In this document: in pieces, positions 36,217 through 47,300 of the stretch
How the letters are laid out: each line of letters begins with the position of its first letter
Position numbering within the stretch: position 1 is the stretch's first letter
Assembly (NCBI GenBank): GCA_002368175.1
Contig: AP018172.1
Location: forward strand, 3,222,001 to 3,286,000
Direction of reading: 5' to 3'
Length of the DNA stretch: 64,000 nt
Origin: Calothrix sp. NIES-2098
GTDB taxonomy: Bacteria > Cyanobacteriota > Cyanobacteriia > Cyanobacteriales > Nostocaceae
Position numbers and translations under genes: made by a program
Notes under the pieces: model-generated
What the model saw: only the letters and a program-made list of their open reading frames with translations
Told to the model about the DNA's origin: nothing
Database searches by the model: none

Positions 36217-37260
36217 TTACTTTTGTTCTTGGCGTTGGAATTGCTTGAACAATTTATACATTTCTGGTAGGCGGCTATAAACCGCACATACTTTGAGATA
36301 TAGTTTGTGAGGAATGGCGGGAGTACCAGAGACAATTTCTCCTGGTGCAACATCATTGTGAATTCCAGCTTGCGCAGATGCGATCGCACCGTCACCAATT
36401 TTGACTTGATTGGCAATTCCTGTTTGTCCCGCTAAGATGACGCGATTGCCAATTTCCACGCCTCCGGCCATTCCAGCTTGACCAGCTATTGCACAGCCTG
36501 CACCAATTTTGCAACCATGACCGATTTGCACTAAGTTGTCAATTTTTGTATCTTTCCCGATCCGCGTTTCTCCCACCGCAGGACGGTCAATGGCACTATT
36601 GCAGCCAACTTCTACCCGATCTTCTAAAACAGTGTAACCAGATTGTTCCATTTTTACCCAACCAGTACGGGTAGGCACAAAGCCAAAACCTTCTGCACCA
36701 ATCACTGCACCGCTATGAATCACGCAATCTGCACCAATTTGAGCGCGTTCGTGGATGGTACAGTTAGCGTGTAAGGTAGTGCGATCGCCAATCGTCACAT
36801 CTGGATAAATCGCGACATTGGGATGAATAACCGCACCATTGCCAATTTTCACCCGTGGCTGAATCGCTACATGGGGGCCGATATAAACGTCGCTACCAAT
36901 TTCTGCACTGGGGTGAATTACAGCCGTAGGATGAATTTCCGCACTGGGACGGTAGGGTTGGTAGAAAAGTGCGATCGCTTTCGCAAACAACAATCGCGGT
37001 TCTGGTGTGGCTATCCAGACAATATTGCGTTCTTGTGCTTGCAATTGTAATGCTTTGTCCTGAGGCAAAATTAATCCGCTAGCATTTGTCTTTCCCACCC
37101 AAGAAGAAAATTTTGCCCCTTCTACATAGCTGAGAGTACCGCTAGTAGCTTCATCAATAGCTGCTAACCCTGTAATATCTGGGTCATGGTTTTGGTTGGC
37201 GGTCAAACTATGGTCGGTAACGATGTCACCAAGCCGACTAACAATTTCACTGAATTTCAT
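36217..37260 (-). CDS. lpxD: UDP-3-O-acylglucosamine N-acyltransferase LpxD
   Basis: 347 residues from ATG 37260 (MKFSEIVSRLG, the family's usual start); an ATG seven codons upstream at 37281 is possible. The N-terminal uridine-binding domain is followed by a left-handed beta-helix of about ten hexapeptide repeats (IHPTAVIHPSAEIGSDVYIG and on). The catalytic His lies in QIGHGCKIGAGC. It transfers an acyl chain from ACP to the 2-amino group in lipid A synthesis. It is not in the usual lpxD-fabZ-lpxA order here. The C-terminal helix is intact. Confidence 0.95.
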   Translation of the reverse strand: MKFSEIVSRLGDIVTDHSLTANQNHDPDITGLAAIDEATSGTLSYVEGAKFSSWVGKTNASGLILPQDKALQLQAQERNIVWIATPEPRLLFAKAIALFYQPYRPSAEIHPTAVIHPSAEIGSDVYIGPHVAIQPRVKIGNGAVIHPNVAIYPDVTIGDRTTLHANCTIHERAQIGADCVIHSGAVIGAEGFGFVPTRTGWVKMEQSGYTVLEDRVEVGCNSAIDRPAVGETRIGKDTKIDNLVQIGHGCKIGAGCAIAGQAGMAGGVEIGNRVILAGQTGIANQVKIGDGAIASAQAGIHNDVAPGEIVSGTPAIPHKLYLKVCAVYSRLPEMYKLFKQFQRQEQK

Positions 37261-37468
37261 TGTGATTGATTCATGAGTCATCTATCAAGGCAAGATAATT
37301 GTCGCTCTTTGTCGCCAAGATGTTCATGATTTATACCTGCGAATTTCACTCAAAGCTGCGGGAAACCTCATCCACAAGAGGGTGGAATTTTTCTTGTGCG
37401 TTCTTTTGCATAAGTCCTCCCCATCCAGAAATATAGGAAATTTAACTGGAAGTTACGGAGAGAGTACT

Positions 37469-38353
37469 TTGATAGAACAACTGTATAGACCGGAAAAACT
37501 CGCTCTAATGCATAACTCTTGGTGGCAGTGTGCGTTGGAATTTGCCAATCTTTCAGCAGCACAAGAACGCAACCGCATTGCCCGAGATTTGCATGATTCT
37601 CTAGGATATGCCCTCACCGCACTTAACATTCAATTACAAACGGCTATCAAACTTTACAAACCTGACCCTAATCAAGCACAAGAGTTTCTTTATGAAGCTC
37701 ATCGGTTAGTTGCGATCGCAACTAAAGAAGTGCGGCAATCTGTGAAAGCACTACGCAACGATCCAGTTTCAGGCCAGTCTTTAGAAACGCTGATCGAATC
37801 TTTAGTAAGTGATTTTTACAATACAACTGGGATTGTACCAGAAGTTGAAATCAATTTAGCCGTTGCCTTATTACCACACTTAACCACTCCTCTTTATCGA
37901 ATTATTCAAGAAGCACTTAATAATATTTGTAAATATGCTCAAGCTACAGCAGTACAAATTCATCTCTATACAACATCAAATAAAGTATACTTATCAATTA
38001 AAGATAATGGTCGCGGCTTCGATAGCAAAAAAGTCTCAGGGGGTTATGGATTACAGGGAATGCAAGAGAGAACTGCCATGTTCCAAGGTAATTTTCAATT
38101 AGAATCTCAACCTGGATCTGGTTGTTGCATTACTGTTGAAATTCCCATGCAGATATCTAATTTACCGGAACTTCCTAACATATCAGATATTTCTAATATC
38201 TCCGTAATCTCGGAAATATCAATTCCTCAAGAATCTGTCGCAGTTAGCCAAAGCCAATCAATTATTATTGGTGAATGGCAACCACTAAATTTAGATGAAT
38301 GGCACAGCTTTACATCTACAGAAGAATATCTTTATCCTCTGATTATTCATTAA
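37469..38353 (+). CDS. NarL-type sensor histidine kinase without sensor domain
   Basis: 294 residues from TTG 37469, which has GGAGAG 6 bases upstream; GTG at 37382 would add 29 residues but has its ribosome site too close. ERNRIARDLHDSLGYAL is the HisKA_3 phosphoacceptor motif (His42), NNICKYAQATAVQIHL the N-box, DNGRGFD and GGYGLQGM the ATP-binding boxes. There is no membrane segment or input domain, so input must come from a partner protein. No response regulator is adjacent. A hydrophilic tail of about 60 residues after the kinase core, rich in Ser and Ile, is unusual and unlike a known domain. Confidence 0.88.
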   Translation: MIEQLYRPEKLALMHNSWWQCALEFANLSAAQERNRIARDLHDSLGYALTALNIQLQTAIKLYKPDPNQAQEFLYEAHRLVAIATKEVRQSVKALRNDPVSGQSLETLIESLVSDFYNTTGIVPEVEINLAVALLPHLTTPLYRIIQEALNNICKYAQATAVQIHLYTTSNKVYLSIKDNGRGFDSKKVSGGYGLQGMQERTAMFQGNFQLESQPGSGCCITVEIPMQISNLPELPNISDISNISVISEISIPQESVAVSQSQSIIIGEWQPLNLDEWHSFTSTEEYLYPLIIH

Positions 38354-38542
38354 TACATCCTCCCATATTTCAATCTGTATAATTTTCTTTAGGTTGCCAA
38401 TTTATCCGCAAAACTCAAACTTTGATATAGATAATAAAAATGATTTTTTTAAACATTTCCCACCATATTTACGTCGATTTCAAAGATTGCAATATGAATC
38501 TTATAGTAAACATGGTGGGTTGAATAAATTAAAATTGCTGTA

Positions 38543-40303
38543 TTATTCCTCAAATAACCGATCGCCTTTTTGTAATCGTTCAGCAATTGAATAGGTTTGT
38601 CCTTGCGATCGCATTGTGGGTGAGTGTGCTGCTAAATACCTTGCTGCCGCAACCAGTACGTGAATACCAGCATCCGTATGACCCAAAAAAGAGTATTGCC
38701 GAAAAGCGGCTTCAATTTCTTGAATCACATGAAAATCGCGGTTTTCTCGCAACATTAATTTACCTAACATTGCCATCAGTCGCTCCACAGCACCACCACT
38801 GTACAAATAACGAGCCACTAACTTACCCGTCTCATTGACTTGTTGCTGACGATCCAATAAATCTGGTAGTTGCTTGAGCAATTCTTCGGGATTTTCTACA
38901 AGGTCTTTGGCTTCTGGAAGTCTTGCTGGTGGCACATTCAAAAATCGATTTAAATAAACGCTCATAGCCGCATCAAATACACCCCGCAGCAGTTCTACTG
39001 AAGGCACTCGTCGCAATCCTTGATGCACTGCATTGGCGAAGGTAAAGGGATGGTGTGCGGAATTCCAGTCGCTAAAGTCGTTATTAGTGTGGAAACGAGC
39101 TACGCGCAAAGCAGCAGCATAAGTAACTACACTAGCTAATTGCTCTTCAGTACAACCCGATTTTAAGGCATTGAGAAGAGAATTTGCGATCGCTTGTGGA
39201 TCTTCACCTAATAAAATTGAGATTAATTCATCTTGACTTGACCAAGTTCCCCGTTGCGCTTCTCCTGCGGCTAACGCTGTAGGCAACTGCTCAAAAGCAG
39301 AGGTTAAAATTGCTACTAAATCTATAGGGTAGCGCCAAGAATTCGACTCTTCCATGCGAGAAGCACTTGCTAAACCAGAAACTAAACTGGCTAAAACTAA
39401 CTCTGCCCCTTGCCAGTCAACAGCATCCAGTGCTTCTAGCGCCTTGTTGATAAAGTCTAGTGTATGCCCAATATCGATGTAACGGTGGTCTGTGGCAGCT
39501 GCGAACAGCATATCTGCAATTTGCTCAGAACTAGCCCCCATCCGAATTGCAGATACTAAACACCTTTGCGCCGCTTCGCTATCCCGCACTTCTATAAACT
39601 GACAAAACCAGCTTTTCAGCGTCTTGAGGTCAACATTGGAATTAGGTAATGGGTGTACCACAAACTGCGGTGGCGCACCAGCACTGTCATTAGCTACTGC
39701 TGAAAGTCCCTGAAAAAGAGCGCGGGGTTTGTCTTCTGCATCAAGATAAGGCAAGAGATTCATCATACAGGTGTGGATGGTTAAGCCTGTACTCCATCCC
39801 GCTTTGTTATAACGAACGCCAAATTCCAATCCCATCTGGAATGGCTCAGTAGCATTCGTTCCCATATCTAGTAGGGCGATGGTTGATTTAGCAATAACTA
39901 AGGAAATGCTCTGTTCTAAACCATCTTGCAGACGCTGGCGTTGGTGAGCATAGGGGTTAGCTGGAGGCGCAAGATTGACCCAAACTTCCCCATCGCGGAT
40001 TTCTACAGGAAAAGCGGGGACATCATCAGCCCAAGAATCGAAGGTTCCGCCACTAGCAAGGTCAAAGCGGGCATAATGCCAAGGACAGGTAACAATGCCA
40101 TCCTTGCAAGTACTACCATGCAAAGGAAAACCCATGTGAGGACAACGGTTATCAATTGCATAGACTCGATTATCAGAATAAAACAACGCTATGGTGTGAT
40201 TTGCACTGCGAACCAATAAGCTACCTGCTTTTTGCACATCTGCAAGTTGAGCAACCCGAACATATTGGTCTGTATGGGTTGGAGCGTCAAATATTTGAGT
40301 CAT
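38543..40303 (-). CDS. Rieske [2Fe-2S] protein with large helical domain
   Basis: 586 residues. Residues 14-110 form a Rieske ferredoxin-like domain, with cluster ligands Cys54 and His56 (CPHMGFPLHG) and Cys73 and His76 (CPWHYARF). The remaining 470 residues are alpha-helical with no recognised catalytic motif; AtAADHRYIDIGHTLDFINKA-type stretches suggest helical pairs binding a ligand or partner. Unlike ring-hydroxylating oxygenases, no Fe(II) 2-His-1-carboxylate site is apparent. It is soluble and single-gene. The cluster probably passes electrons to the helical domain, but substrate and pathway are unknown. Confidence 0.82.
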   Translation of the reverse strand: MTQIFDAPTHTDQYVRVAQLADVQKAGSLLVRSANHTIALFYSDNRVYAIDNRCPHMGFPLHGSTCKDGIVTCPWHYARFDLASGGTFDSWADDVPAFPVEIRDGEVWVNLAPPANPYAHQRQRLQDGLEQSISLVIAKSTIALLDMGTNATEPFQMGLEFGVRYNKAGWSTGLTIHTCMMNLLPYLDAEDKPRALFQGLSAVANDSAGAPPQFVVHPLPNSNVDLKTLKSWFCQFIEVRDSEAAQRCLVSAIRMGASSEQIADMLFAAATDHRYIDIGHTLDFINKALEALDAVDWQGAELVLASLVSGLASASRMEESNSWRYPIDLVAILTSAFEQLPTALAAGEAQRGTWSSQDELISILLGEDPQAIANSLLNALKSGCTEEQLASVVTYAAALRVARFHTNNDFSDWNSAHHPFTFANAVHQGLRRVPSVELLRGVFDAAMSVYLNRFLNVPPARLPEAKDLVENPEELLKQLPDLLDRQQQVNETGKLVARYLYSGGAVERLMAMLGKLMLRENRDFHVIQEIEAAFRQYSFLGHTDAGIHVLVAAARYLAAHSPTMRSQGQTYSIAERLQKGDRLFEE

Positions 40304-40529
40304 TTAAGTTGTCAGAAAAACTGCTATCTCCACTCTGACGAACTTTCAACTGTTTGAGGAGCTATCTACCCTAATTTTTGTTAACACAAAAGTAGCGATC
40401 GCAATCTTTGTTAGACTTCAATCAAAGTATTGTGCCTAACGATATCCTGATTTGAAGTGCCGGGCTAATAGCCATTAGCCTTGGGATTAATTCCAAGGCA
40501 GGATAACTCACATTGAATTAGTATCGACC

Positions 40530-43500
40530 TTATTGACTCATAACCAAATTATGAGATTGTTCGCTTTGCTTATTAATTAACTCTGCGACTATAGAAATTA
40601 ACTTATCTTCTAAATATGGCTTAGTTAAGTAAGCTGTAGCTCCCAAAGCTTCAGCAAGCTGGCGATGTTTTTCTGCACTGCGAGAAGTGAGAATTACTAT
40701 AGGAATCCCTGCAAAATTCTGGTTTTGTCTGACATGAGATAAAAGTTCAAATCCATTCATGCGCGGCATTTCCAAATCGGAAATTACTACTTTTATCTCC
40801 GGATGCATTTGTAATTTTTCTAAAGCTTCTACACCATTTTGTGCCTGTAATACATGATAGCCAGATTTTTGGAGAGTGAGAGAAAGAGTCTGACGCAGAC
40901 TAATTGCATCATCTACTATTAACAGCACCTTTGATGACTGTTGATTTGTTGATAGAGATTGGCTTAACTGAGTTTGTGTAGTGTTTGTGTTAGAAGAAGG
41001 AGCTAGTAAAGGTGTAGAGTTAGAAGTTAAACCCGACAGAGTTAAGGCTTTTTTATTTGCCAAATAAGCTGTTGATGATACAGTACTCTCCAGTGTTGCT
41101 TGCATTTCGTAAGAATCTAGCAACAGAATAGGATCGATAATTAATATGAGATTACCACTAGCTAAACTACTGCAACCATAAATATATTTGGGCGGAGCGA
41201 TCGCACTTCCTAAAGGTCGAATTACTAGTTCTTGTTCGCCAATAATTTGGTCAACTTCTAAACCAAAGATTTCTTGATTATGTCGTAGTAATAGCACGGG
41301 ATGCTGCGTAATTCCGGTGTCATGAGAATTTAATGTATTATTGAAAGTAAAATTATTGCCAAACGAACCACTATAATACATTAATTCCGAAATTGAGCGT
41401 AACCTGACTATACGTTCATCTTCTGTAGAGTTGTAATGTAATACTTTTTTTCCTTCAAATTCTTTAATTTGCTGCTCTGAAGGAATTAAGATTTTTTCGA
41501 GATTATCCAAGAGTAGAGCATAGATTGTACCCCCTACTTGTACTAACATTAATTTATCGGTAGTCATAGAAAAAGGAATTTTGAGGATAAATGTTGTGCC
41601 TTGATTGGGCAATGATTGAACTGAAAAAGAACCGTTTAGAGATTGGATTTGAGAACGCACAATATCTAAACCCATACCACGTCCAGAAATTTCGCTTACC
41701 TGCTCTACAGTAGTGAATCCAGGTGAAAACATCAATTCTAAAAGCTCTGATTCAGTTACATGAAGAACATAGCCTTCTTCTGCTGATAAGAGATTTAACT
41801 CAATAGCTCTTTTACGAATTTTTTCTAAATTCAAACCTTGTCCGTCATCTCGAACTTCAATAACCGTTTGGCTACCCTGGTTATAAGCACGAATTTCGAT
41901 TAATGCTTGTGCTGGTTTGCCCAAAGATTGACGAACTTGAGGTGTTTCAATACCATGATCGAAAGCATTACGTACCAAATGCAATAGAGGCTCGTAAAGT
42001 TTTTCTGCGATCGCTTTGTCTACTAGTACTTCCGTACCTGTGAGTTTCAATTCTACAAATTTGGCATAAACATTTCCCATCTTTGTTACCATCTGCGGGA
42101 AACGATTGAGGATGTTTCCTAAAGGTGACATCCTGGCTTCTACCAAATTATCAATAATATTCAGCGTTAATCTTTGTTTTTTGTCACTGATTTGATTAGC
42201 TTGAGCCAGTAGTAAATCTAAAGATTCTGTGATTTCTTGGAGTTGCAAATTTTCTTCCATCGCCTCGTGCAACTTCATTTGAAATTCTGTATACATATCC
42301 ATTTCTAAAGTGTCAAATTTCACAGTTGCAAAATTTCGCTGATTTTGCAGGCCATTATTCTGCATCTGGAAAGGTAAATCGCCCAATTGATTTAAAATTA
42401 TTTGTTGTCTGTCAATACGCTGAAATAATTTCTCAATTATTTCTTTAAGTTGTTCGTCTTGTAATATCCGCTGTTTTTGCTTAATTAATAGCTCGCCTGC
42501 TAAGTAGTTAAGACGTTGTAATCCCTCAGTGTCTACTCGTACTGATGAATGGTTTCGAGAACTTTTTGCAGGGGAATTATGTGATTTATCTTTGATTTCT
42601 CTTTCGCTTTGAATAACAGAATTTACAATATCTGTATCTACTCTCTCGGTAACAAGTTCTTCAGCTTGAGTTTCTGCAATTTCATGGATATGAGTAAAAT
42701 TTGCTTCTCCTCCCCAAATAGTTTCTAAAAGACGATCTGTTTCGGTAATTGCTGTTTCTTTAAAAACTAACAAAGGTTTAAATTTAGGGTTATCAATCCA
42801 ATTTTTTTCTTGGGCTGTAACTGGAGGGAAGTTTTTATATTCTTTAGCTAGTTTACCAATTTGCTGTTGTAATGTTTGAATGACAGAGATATCATTATTT
42901 ACTTGTGCGTGGCTGTAGTGAAATTTAACCACAGCCAGAATGATTGTTAAGATTACACCTTGACGATACAGGCAAAGGCTTGTGCTATCTTCTGCTTCTT
43001 GGACAAATTCCAAAAATTTACTTAACCAATTTTCAATATAATTAACAGAATTTTCCCCATCAGCAACAACAAGTAGAGCCAAATTAAGTTCTTCTTTGCT
43101 AATTTCCATTTGATGATTAAACCATCCGAAAATATAGCGAATTACCTTAATATAAAACTTAGCTTTTGATGATTTTAGAGGCTGGTTTTTAGTATTACCA
43201 GACGTTGTTAAAAATTTATATAGTTCCTTGATTTCATCTCTTAAAGAAGAAGTATTTACAGATTGTTCTGTAACGGGATTTAAATCATCTGTTACTACTT
43301 GTGTGAAATTTTGCAAAGCTGGATCGAGTTCCCCACCAGAAGTGCGCTCGCCTGCTAATACAGCTGCTTGCGCCTGCTGTAAATTTGCCAGTGCAACTTT
43401 CCCAATCTGATGTGCTTGCTTGGGGTTGGCTTTAAGTGCGGCGATAATTGTTTGGGCGATCGCACCAAATCCTGGTAAATTTAAAGATTCTGCTAACCCC

Positions 43501-44081
43501 ACAAATACTTCAGCTTGAGAGTTAAGCAATTCAGCGAATTCTGTTGCCTCTCCTGTGCTATTAAGAGCATCAGCAATACTGTCTAAGCGTTGTTTTACTC
43601 CTACTTCAAAGATAGATTGGACAAGATCGAATCCCAATTCTTCAGAAGTTGGGATATGAGCTTCAGCACCAAAAGCATCACCCAGTTTTTCTTGCAATTG
43701 AGCAAACACTGAAGCGGCTCTTTGGAGAATTTCTTCACCATTTACAGCACTACCTGTTAATTCTGTGGTTAGTGCTAAACTTAAGCATTCATAAGCTTGG
43801 ATAATCAGTGTTTGTAATTGATCGTCAATGATAACATTGGGGTTATAGAGAGCATTAAAAACATCTTCTAGAGAATGAGCGATCGTGTTAATTACCTCTA
43901 GCCCAACGTTAGCGGCTCCTCCTTTAATTGTATGAGTTGCTCGCATTAAATTATGCACTTTAGCTGTACTAAATTCTTCAGTCAAGCTAAACAGTTCTTG
44001 CTCGATAGTTTGTAATAATTCTGGAGCTTCAGCCAAGAAATAAATGTAACCTTGCTCGCGAATATCAATGTCTGTAGTCAT
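40530..44081 (-). CDS. pixL: CheA-like hybrid histidine kinase PixL
   Basis: 1183 residues. The N-terminal Hpt domain has the phosphoacceptor His50 in ATHTIKGGAANVG. A long helical region precedes the dimerisation part and the CheA ATPase (LVRNAFDHGIETPQVRQSL, GRGMGLDIVRSQIQSLNG), then a CheW-like domain and a C-terminal receiver with phosphoacceptor Asp in SDLEMPRMNG and Lys in TKPYLEDK. This is the cyanobacterial PixL/PilL/HmpE layout. It is the last gene of the pixGHIJL order and separated from pixJ by 301 bases with a hairpin, so it may be expressed less. It should phosphorylate PixH and PixG when PixJ signals. Confidence 0.9.
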   Translation of the reverse strand: MTTDIDIREQGYIYFLAEAPELLQTIEQELFSLTEEFSTAKVHNLMRATHTIKGGAANVGLEVINTIAHSLEDVFNALYNPNVIIDDQLQTLIIQAYECLSLALTTELTGSAVNGEEILQRAASVFAQLQEKLGDAFGAEAHIPTSEELGFDLVQSIFEVGVKQRLDSIADALNSTGEATEFAELLNSQAEVFVGLAESLNLPGFGAIAQTIIAALKANPKQAHQIGKVALANLQQAQAAVLAGERTSGGELDPALQNFTQVVTDDLNPVTEQSVNTSSLRDEIKELYKFLTTSGNTKNQPLKSSKAKFYIKVIRYIFGWFNHQMEISKEELNLALLVVADGENSVNYIENWLSKFLEFVQEAEDSTSLCLYRQGVILTIILAVVKFHYSHAQVNNDISVIQTLQQQIGKLAKEYKNFPPVTAQEKNWIDNPKFKPLLVFKETAITETDRLLETIWGGEANFTHIHEIAETQAEELVTERVDTDIVNSVIQSEREIKDKSHNSPAKSSRNHSSVRVDTEGLQRLNYLAGELLIKQKQRILQDEQLKEIIEKLFQRIDRQQIILNQLGDLPFQMQNNGLQNQRNFATVKFDTLEMDMYTEFQMKLHEAMEENLQLQEITESLDLLLAQANQISDKKQRLTLNIIDNLVEARMSPLGNILNRFPQMVTKMGNVYAKFVELKLTGTEVLVDKAIAEKLYEPLLHLVRNAFDHGIETPQVRQSLGKPAQALIEIRAYNQGSQTVIEVRDDGQGLNLEKIRKRAIELNLLSAEEGYVLHVTESELLELMFSPGFTTVEQVSEISGRGMGLDIVRSQIQSLNGSFSVQSLPNQGTTFILKIPFSMTTDKLMLVQVGGTIYALLLDNLEKILIPSEQQIKEFEGKKVLHYNSTEDERIVRLRSISELMYYSGSFGNNFTFNNTLNSHDTGITQHPVLLLRHNQEIFGLEVDQIIGEQELVIRPLGSAIAPPKYIYGCSSLASGNLILIIDPILLLDSYEMQATLESTVSSTAYLANKKALTLSGLTSNSTPLLAPSSNTNTTQTQLSQSLSTNQQSSKVLLIVDDAISLRQTLSLTLQKSGYHVLQAQNGVEALEKLQMHPEIKVVISDLEMPRMNGFELLSHVRQNQNFAGIPIVILTSRSAEKHRQLAEALGATAYLTKPYLEDKLISIVAELINKQSEQSHNLVMSQ

Positions 44082-44218
44082 AATTTTTGAGGTTTAATGA
44101 GAATTTTTACTTTAGATATTTATCTTTGCAGCTACTTCATAATCAATTATGCATAGATGTATTAAACTTAATTACATGATTAATATTTATGAAATATTAA
44201 ACTAGAAATGCACGCAGA

Positions 44219-44254
44219 TTAACACCGATAGATACTTGTATTTATCGGTGTTAA
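44219..44254. repeat. Inverted repeat in the pixJ-pixL spacer
   Basis: A 12-bp stem TTAACACCGATA / TATCGGTGTTAA with a 12-base loop, followed on the plus strand by TTTTT. It resembles dispersed AACACCGATA repeats of cyanobacteria and probably plays no terminator role for the minus-strand operon. Confidence 0.55.
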
Positions 44255-44344
44255 TTTTTAGTTGATATTAGTCTTATTCATATTTTTGTAATAATTAGAT
44301 TGCCTAACATTAATTGGACTATTAAAGAAGATCCCTAAAAATCT

Positions 44345-44373
44345 GCGCCCTTGCCAACATGAGCAAAGGGCGC
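44345..44373 (-). terminator. Terminator or attenuator between pixJ and pixL
   Basis: An 8-bp stem GCGCCCTT / AAGGGCGC, extended by a bulged GC pair, is followed on the minus strand by AGATTTTTAG. It lies 10 bases after the pixJ stop and may reduce transcription into pixL. Confidence 0.6.
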
Positions 44374-44382
44374 GAAGATCTA

Positions 44383-47300
44383 TTAATTCACCTTGAACTT
44401 GCTGGCGGTTGCTAATAATTCTTTTGCCATTCCAGATAACTCTTGAAAGACAACAGTAATTTCATGGGATTCATCCACAGTTTTATGAGAAATTTCTGCT
44501 ACATCTTTCATACTTGTAGTTACTTTGACAGACTGATCCATTTGTTTTTGGGTAGCTGCGGTAATCCGCTGAATTAACTGGCTAATTTCCGCAGTTGCAC
44601 TCACAATTGCGTTCAAATTTTGTCTAGCATCACCGACAAGATTTGTACCTTCTACCACCTGTTGAATACCTGTTTCCATAGCTACCGCTACTTCGCCAGT
44701 TTCTGCTTGAATCTCTTGAACTAATTTTTCAATTTCGATAGTAGCGGCGGCTGACTGACGAGATAAAGAACGAACTTCATCAGCTACTACTGCAAAACCT
44801 TTACCATATTCACCAGCACGAGTGGCTTCAATAGCTGCATTGAGAGCTAGTACGTTTGTCTGCGTGGCAAAATTACTAATCAAATTCACTACTTTAGAGA
44901 TTTTTTGCGAAGATTCACTGAGGCGTTTAATCTTTTTACTAGTTTGAGCAACAGTTTCGCGAATTCCTTGGATAGCTTGTACAGTCAGGTTCATCGCAGC
45001 ATCGCCAGACTCAACAGTTTGGTTGGCTTGTTGGACAGCTACCTGTACCAACTCAGCATTAGCTACTACAGCTTGTGTTGAGTCCACCATCTGTTGAATT
45101 TCGTTTAAGGCTGCGTTCATTTCCTCAGACTGTTGTTTGGCTAAATTGGTGAGTCCGGCTAATGATGCTTCGCTAGTACCAGAAGTTTGCACAACTTGTT
45201 GGGCTGCTGCTTGTACTTGGATAACTATTTGCCGGAGTGCTTGCAGGGTATTATTGTAAGCATCAGCAATTGTACCTAGCTCGTCTTCTGTAATCGGCGC
45301 ACGTACCGTCAAGTTGCCATTGAGGGCTGGTCTGAGGGCTGTTAACAGTTGAATAGATCGCTGTTGCAGTAATTCCTTAGCTGCTTTTTCTCGATTTGCT
45401 GCTTCTGCTAATTGTGCTGACTGTGTCTGTAATTGTTGCAAATACTCTGTTTGTTGCAATGCTAGCCCTAACTGGTCGCCAATGCGGGCTAACAAACTAA
45501 CTTCTGATTCCTCCCAATCACGGGTTCCAGAGTTTTGATAAGCTGCTAACAATCCCCAAAGTTTGTCGCCAAAGAACAATGGAACTATAACGTAAGCTTT
45601 AACTTCAAATTGTTCTAAAATCTCAACGTGGCAAGGAGAATGACCTGCTTGATAGATATCACGAACAACAAAATTTTCTCCTTTGGCATAACGGCCTCCT
45701 TGAGTTTCTTGGAGGTGAGTATCTTCCCACACCGTTTTGATATCCGGGCCTACCAGTTTTACCCAATTTTGACCCACTGACTCAGCTACAAATTCGCCAC
45801 TCCAGTCAGGATTAAAGCGATAGACACCGACGCGATCGCATCGCAGTAATTGTCTGATTTCTTGAGTAGATGTCTTGAAGATTTCCTCGACATCTAAGCA
45901 TTGGCGAATGCGGTTGACTAGTTTGGTAAAGGCTTTTTCTTGTTCGGCTATCTGAGTTAGTTTTTCAGATTTAACTCGCACCTGCTCGAGGTATTCTATT
46001 TGCGATTTAGCTAGGCTAAATTGCAAACCAATTTGAGCTAAGAAGTTAACTTCCCAACTTTGCCATTCGCGAGTGCCAGAGTTTTGATAAGCCGCCAGCA
46101 ATCCCCATAATTTCTCGCCATTAAATATAGGAACTATGATGTAAGCTTTGGCTTCAAACTGTTCTAAAATCTCAATATGGCAAGGAGCTAAACCAATTTG
46201 ATATATGTCATTAACAACAAAGTTTTCTCCTCTGCTATAGCGACCACCTTGAGTTTCTTGTAAGTAGGTATCGTCTAAGACAGTTTGAATATCCGGCCCT
46301 ACCAGTTTTACCCAACCATGACCTACAGATTCAGCAATAAACTGACCGCCCCAGTCAGGATTGAATTGATAAACGGCTACGCGATCGCATCGCAGAGATT
46401 GGCGTACTTCTTGAGTAGTGATTTTGAAAACGCTTTCTGCATCTAGAGATTGGCGGATACGGTTGACTATTTTAGTTAAAGTTTTCTCTTGCTCAACTAT
46501 TTGAGTTAGTTGCTCAGTTTTTGTCCGCACTTGTTCTAAATATTCACTTTGGGCGATCGCCACACCAAATTGCAATCCAATCTGAGTCAAAACGCTAATT
46601 TCCCAAGATTGCCAATCGCGGGGGCCAGAATTTTGATAAGCTGCCAGTAAGCCCCATAATTGTTGCCCAGAAAATATCGGCGCAATTATGTAAGCTTTCA
46701 TTTCAAACTGCTCTAAAATATCGATGTGACATTGAGCATGGCCTGCTTGATAAATGTCCTTCACCGCAAAAGTTTCACCCTTGGCGTAACGTCCGCCTTG
46801 AGTTTCTTGCAAGTGGGTATCATCCCAGACCATTTTAAAATCAGGGCCGACCATTTTTACCCAACCATTGCCCACCGACTCCGCCACAAATTGGCCACTC
46901 CAATCGGGATTGAAGCGATATACCCCGACGCGATCGCATTTGAGTAATTGACGGATTTCCTGAGTAGTTGTTTGAAACACCTTCTCGACAGATGATAAGT
47001 GCAGAATCTTATCAATAACTTTGGCTACCGATTTTTTTGCTAGTGTCTGTTGTTGCAGTTCTGTTTGAGAGCCAAAGTTCTGCAATCTATAGCTGAGTTC
47101 TGTTGTAATTTGAGACAGTAGAGTAATTTCTACCTCTTGCCAATGTCGTGCTGAGGAACAATTGTTGACGCACAGTAAGCCCCAAACTTTATTGTCTACA
47201 ACAATCGGTAGAGCCAAACTAGCTTTAATTTGGAATTTTTCTAGTAGTTGTTTTTGATAGGGGGTAATTTGTATCCGATCGATATCATCAATAACTACTG

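Noticed and set aside
38394..38594. 66-codon plus-strand ORF
   Set aside because: It overlaps the 3' end of the Rieske gene, and its composition (Asn, Tyr, Ser rich) reflects AT-rich spacer DNA.
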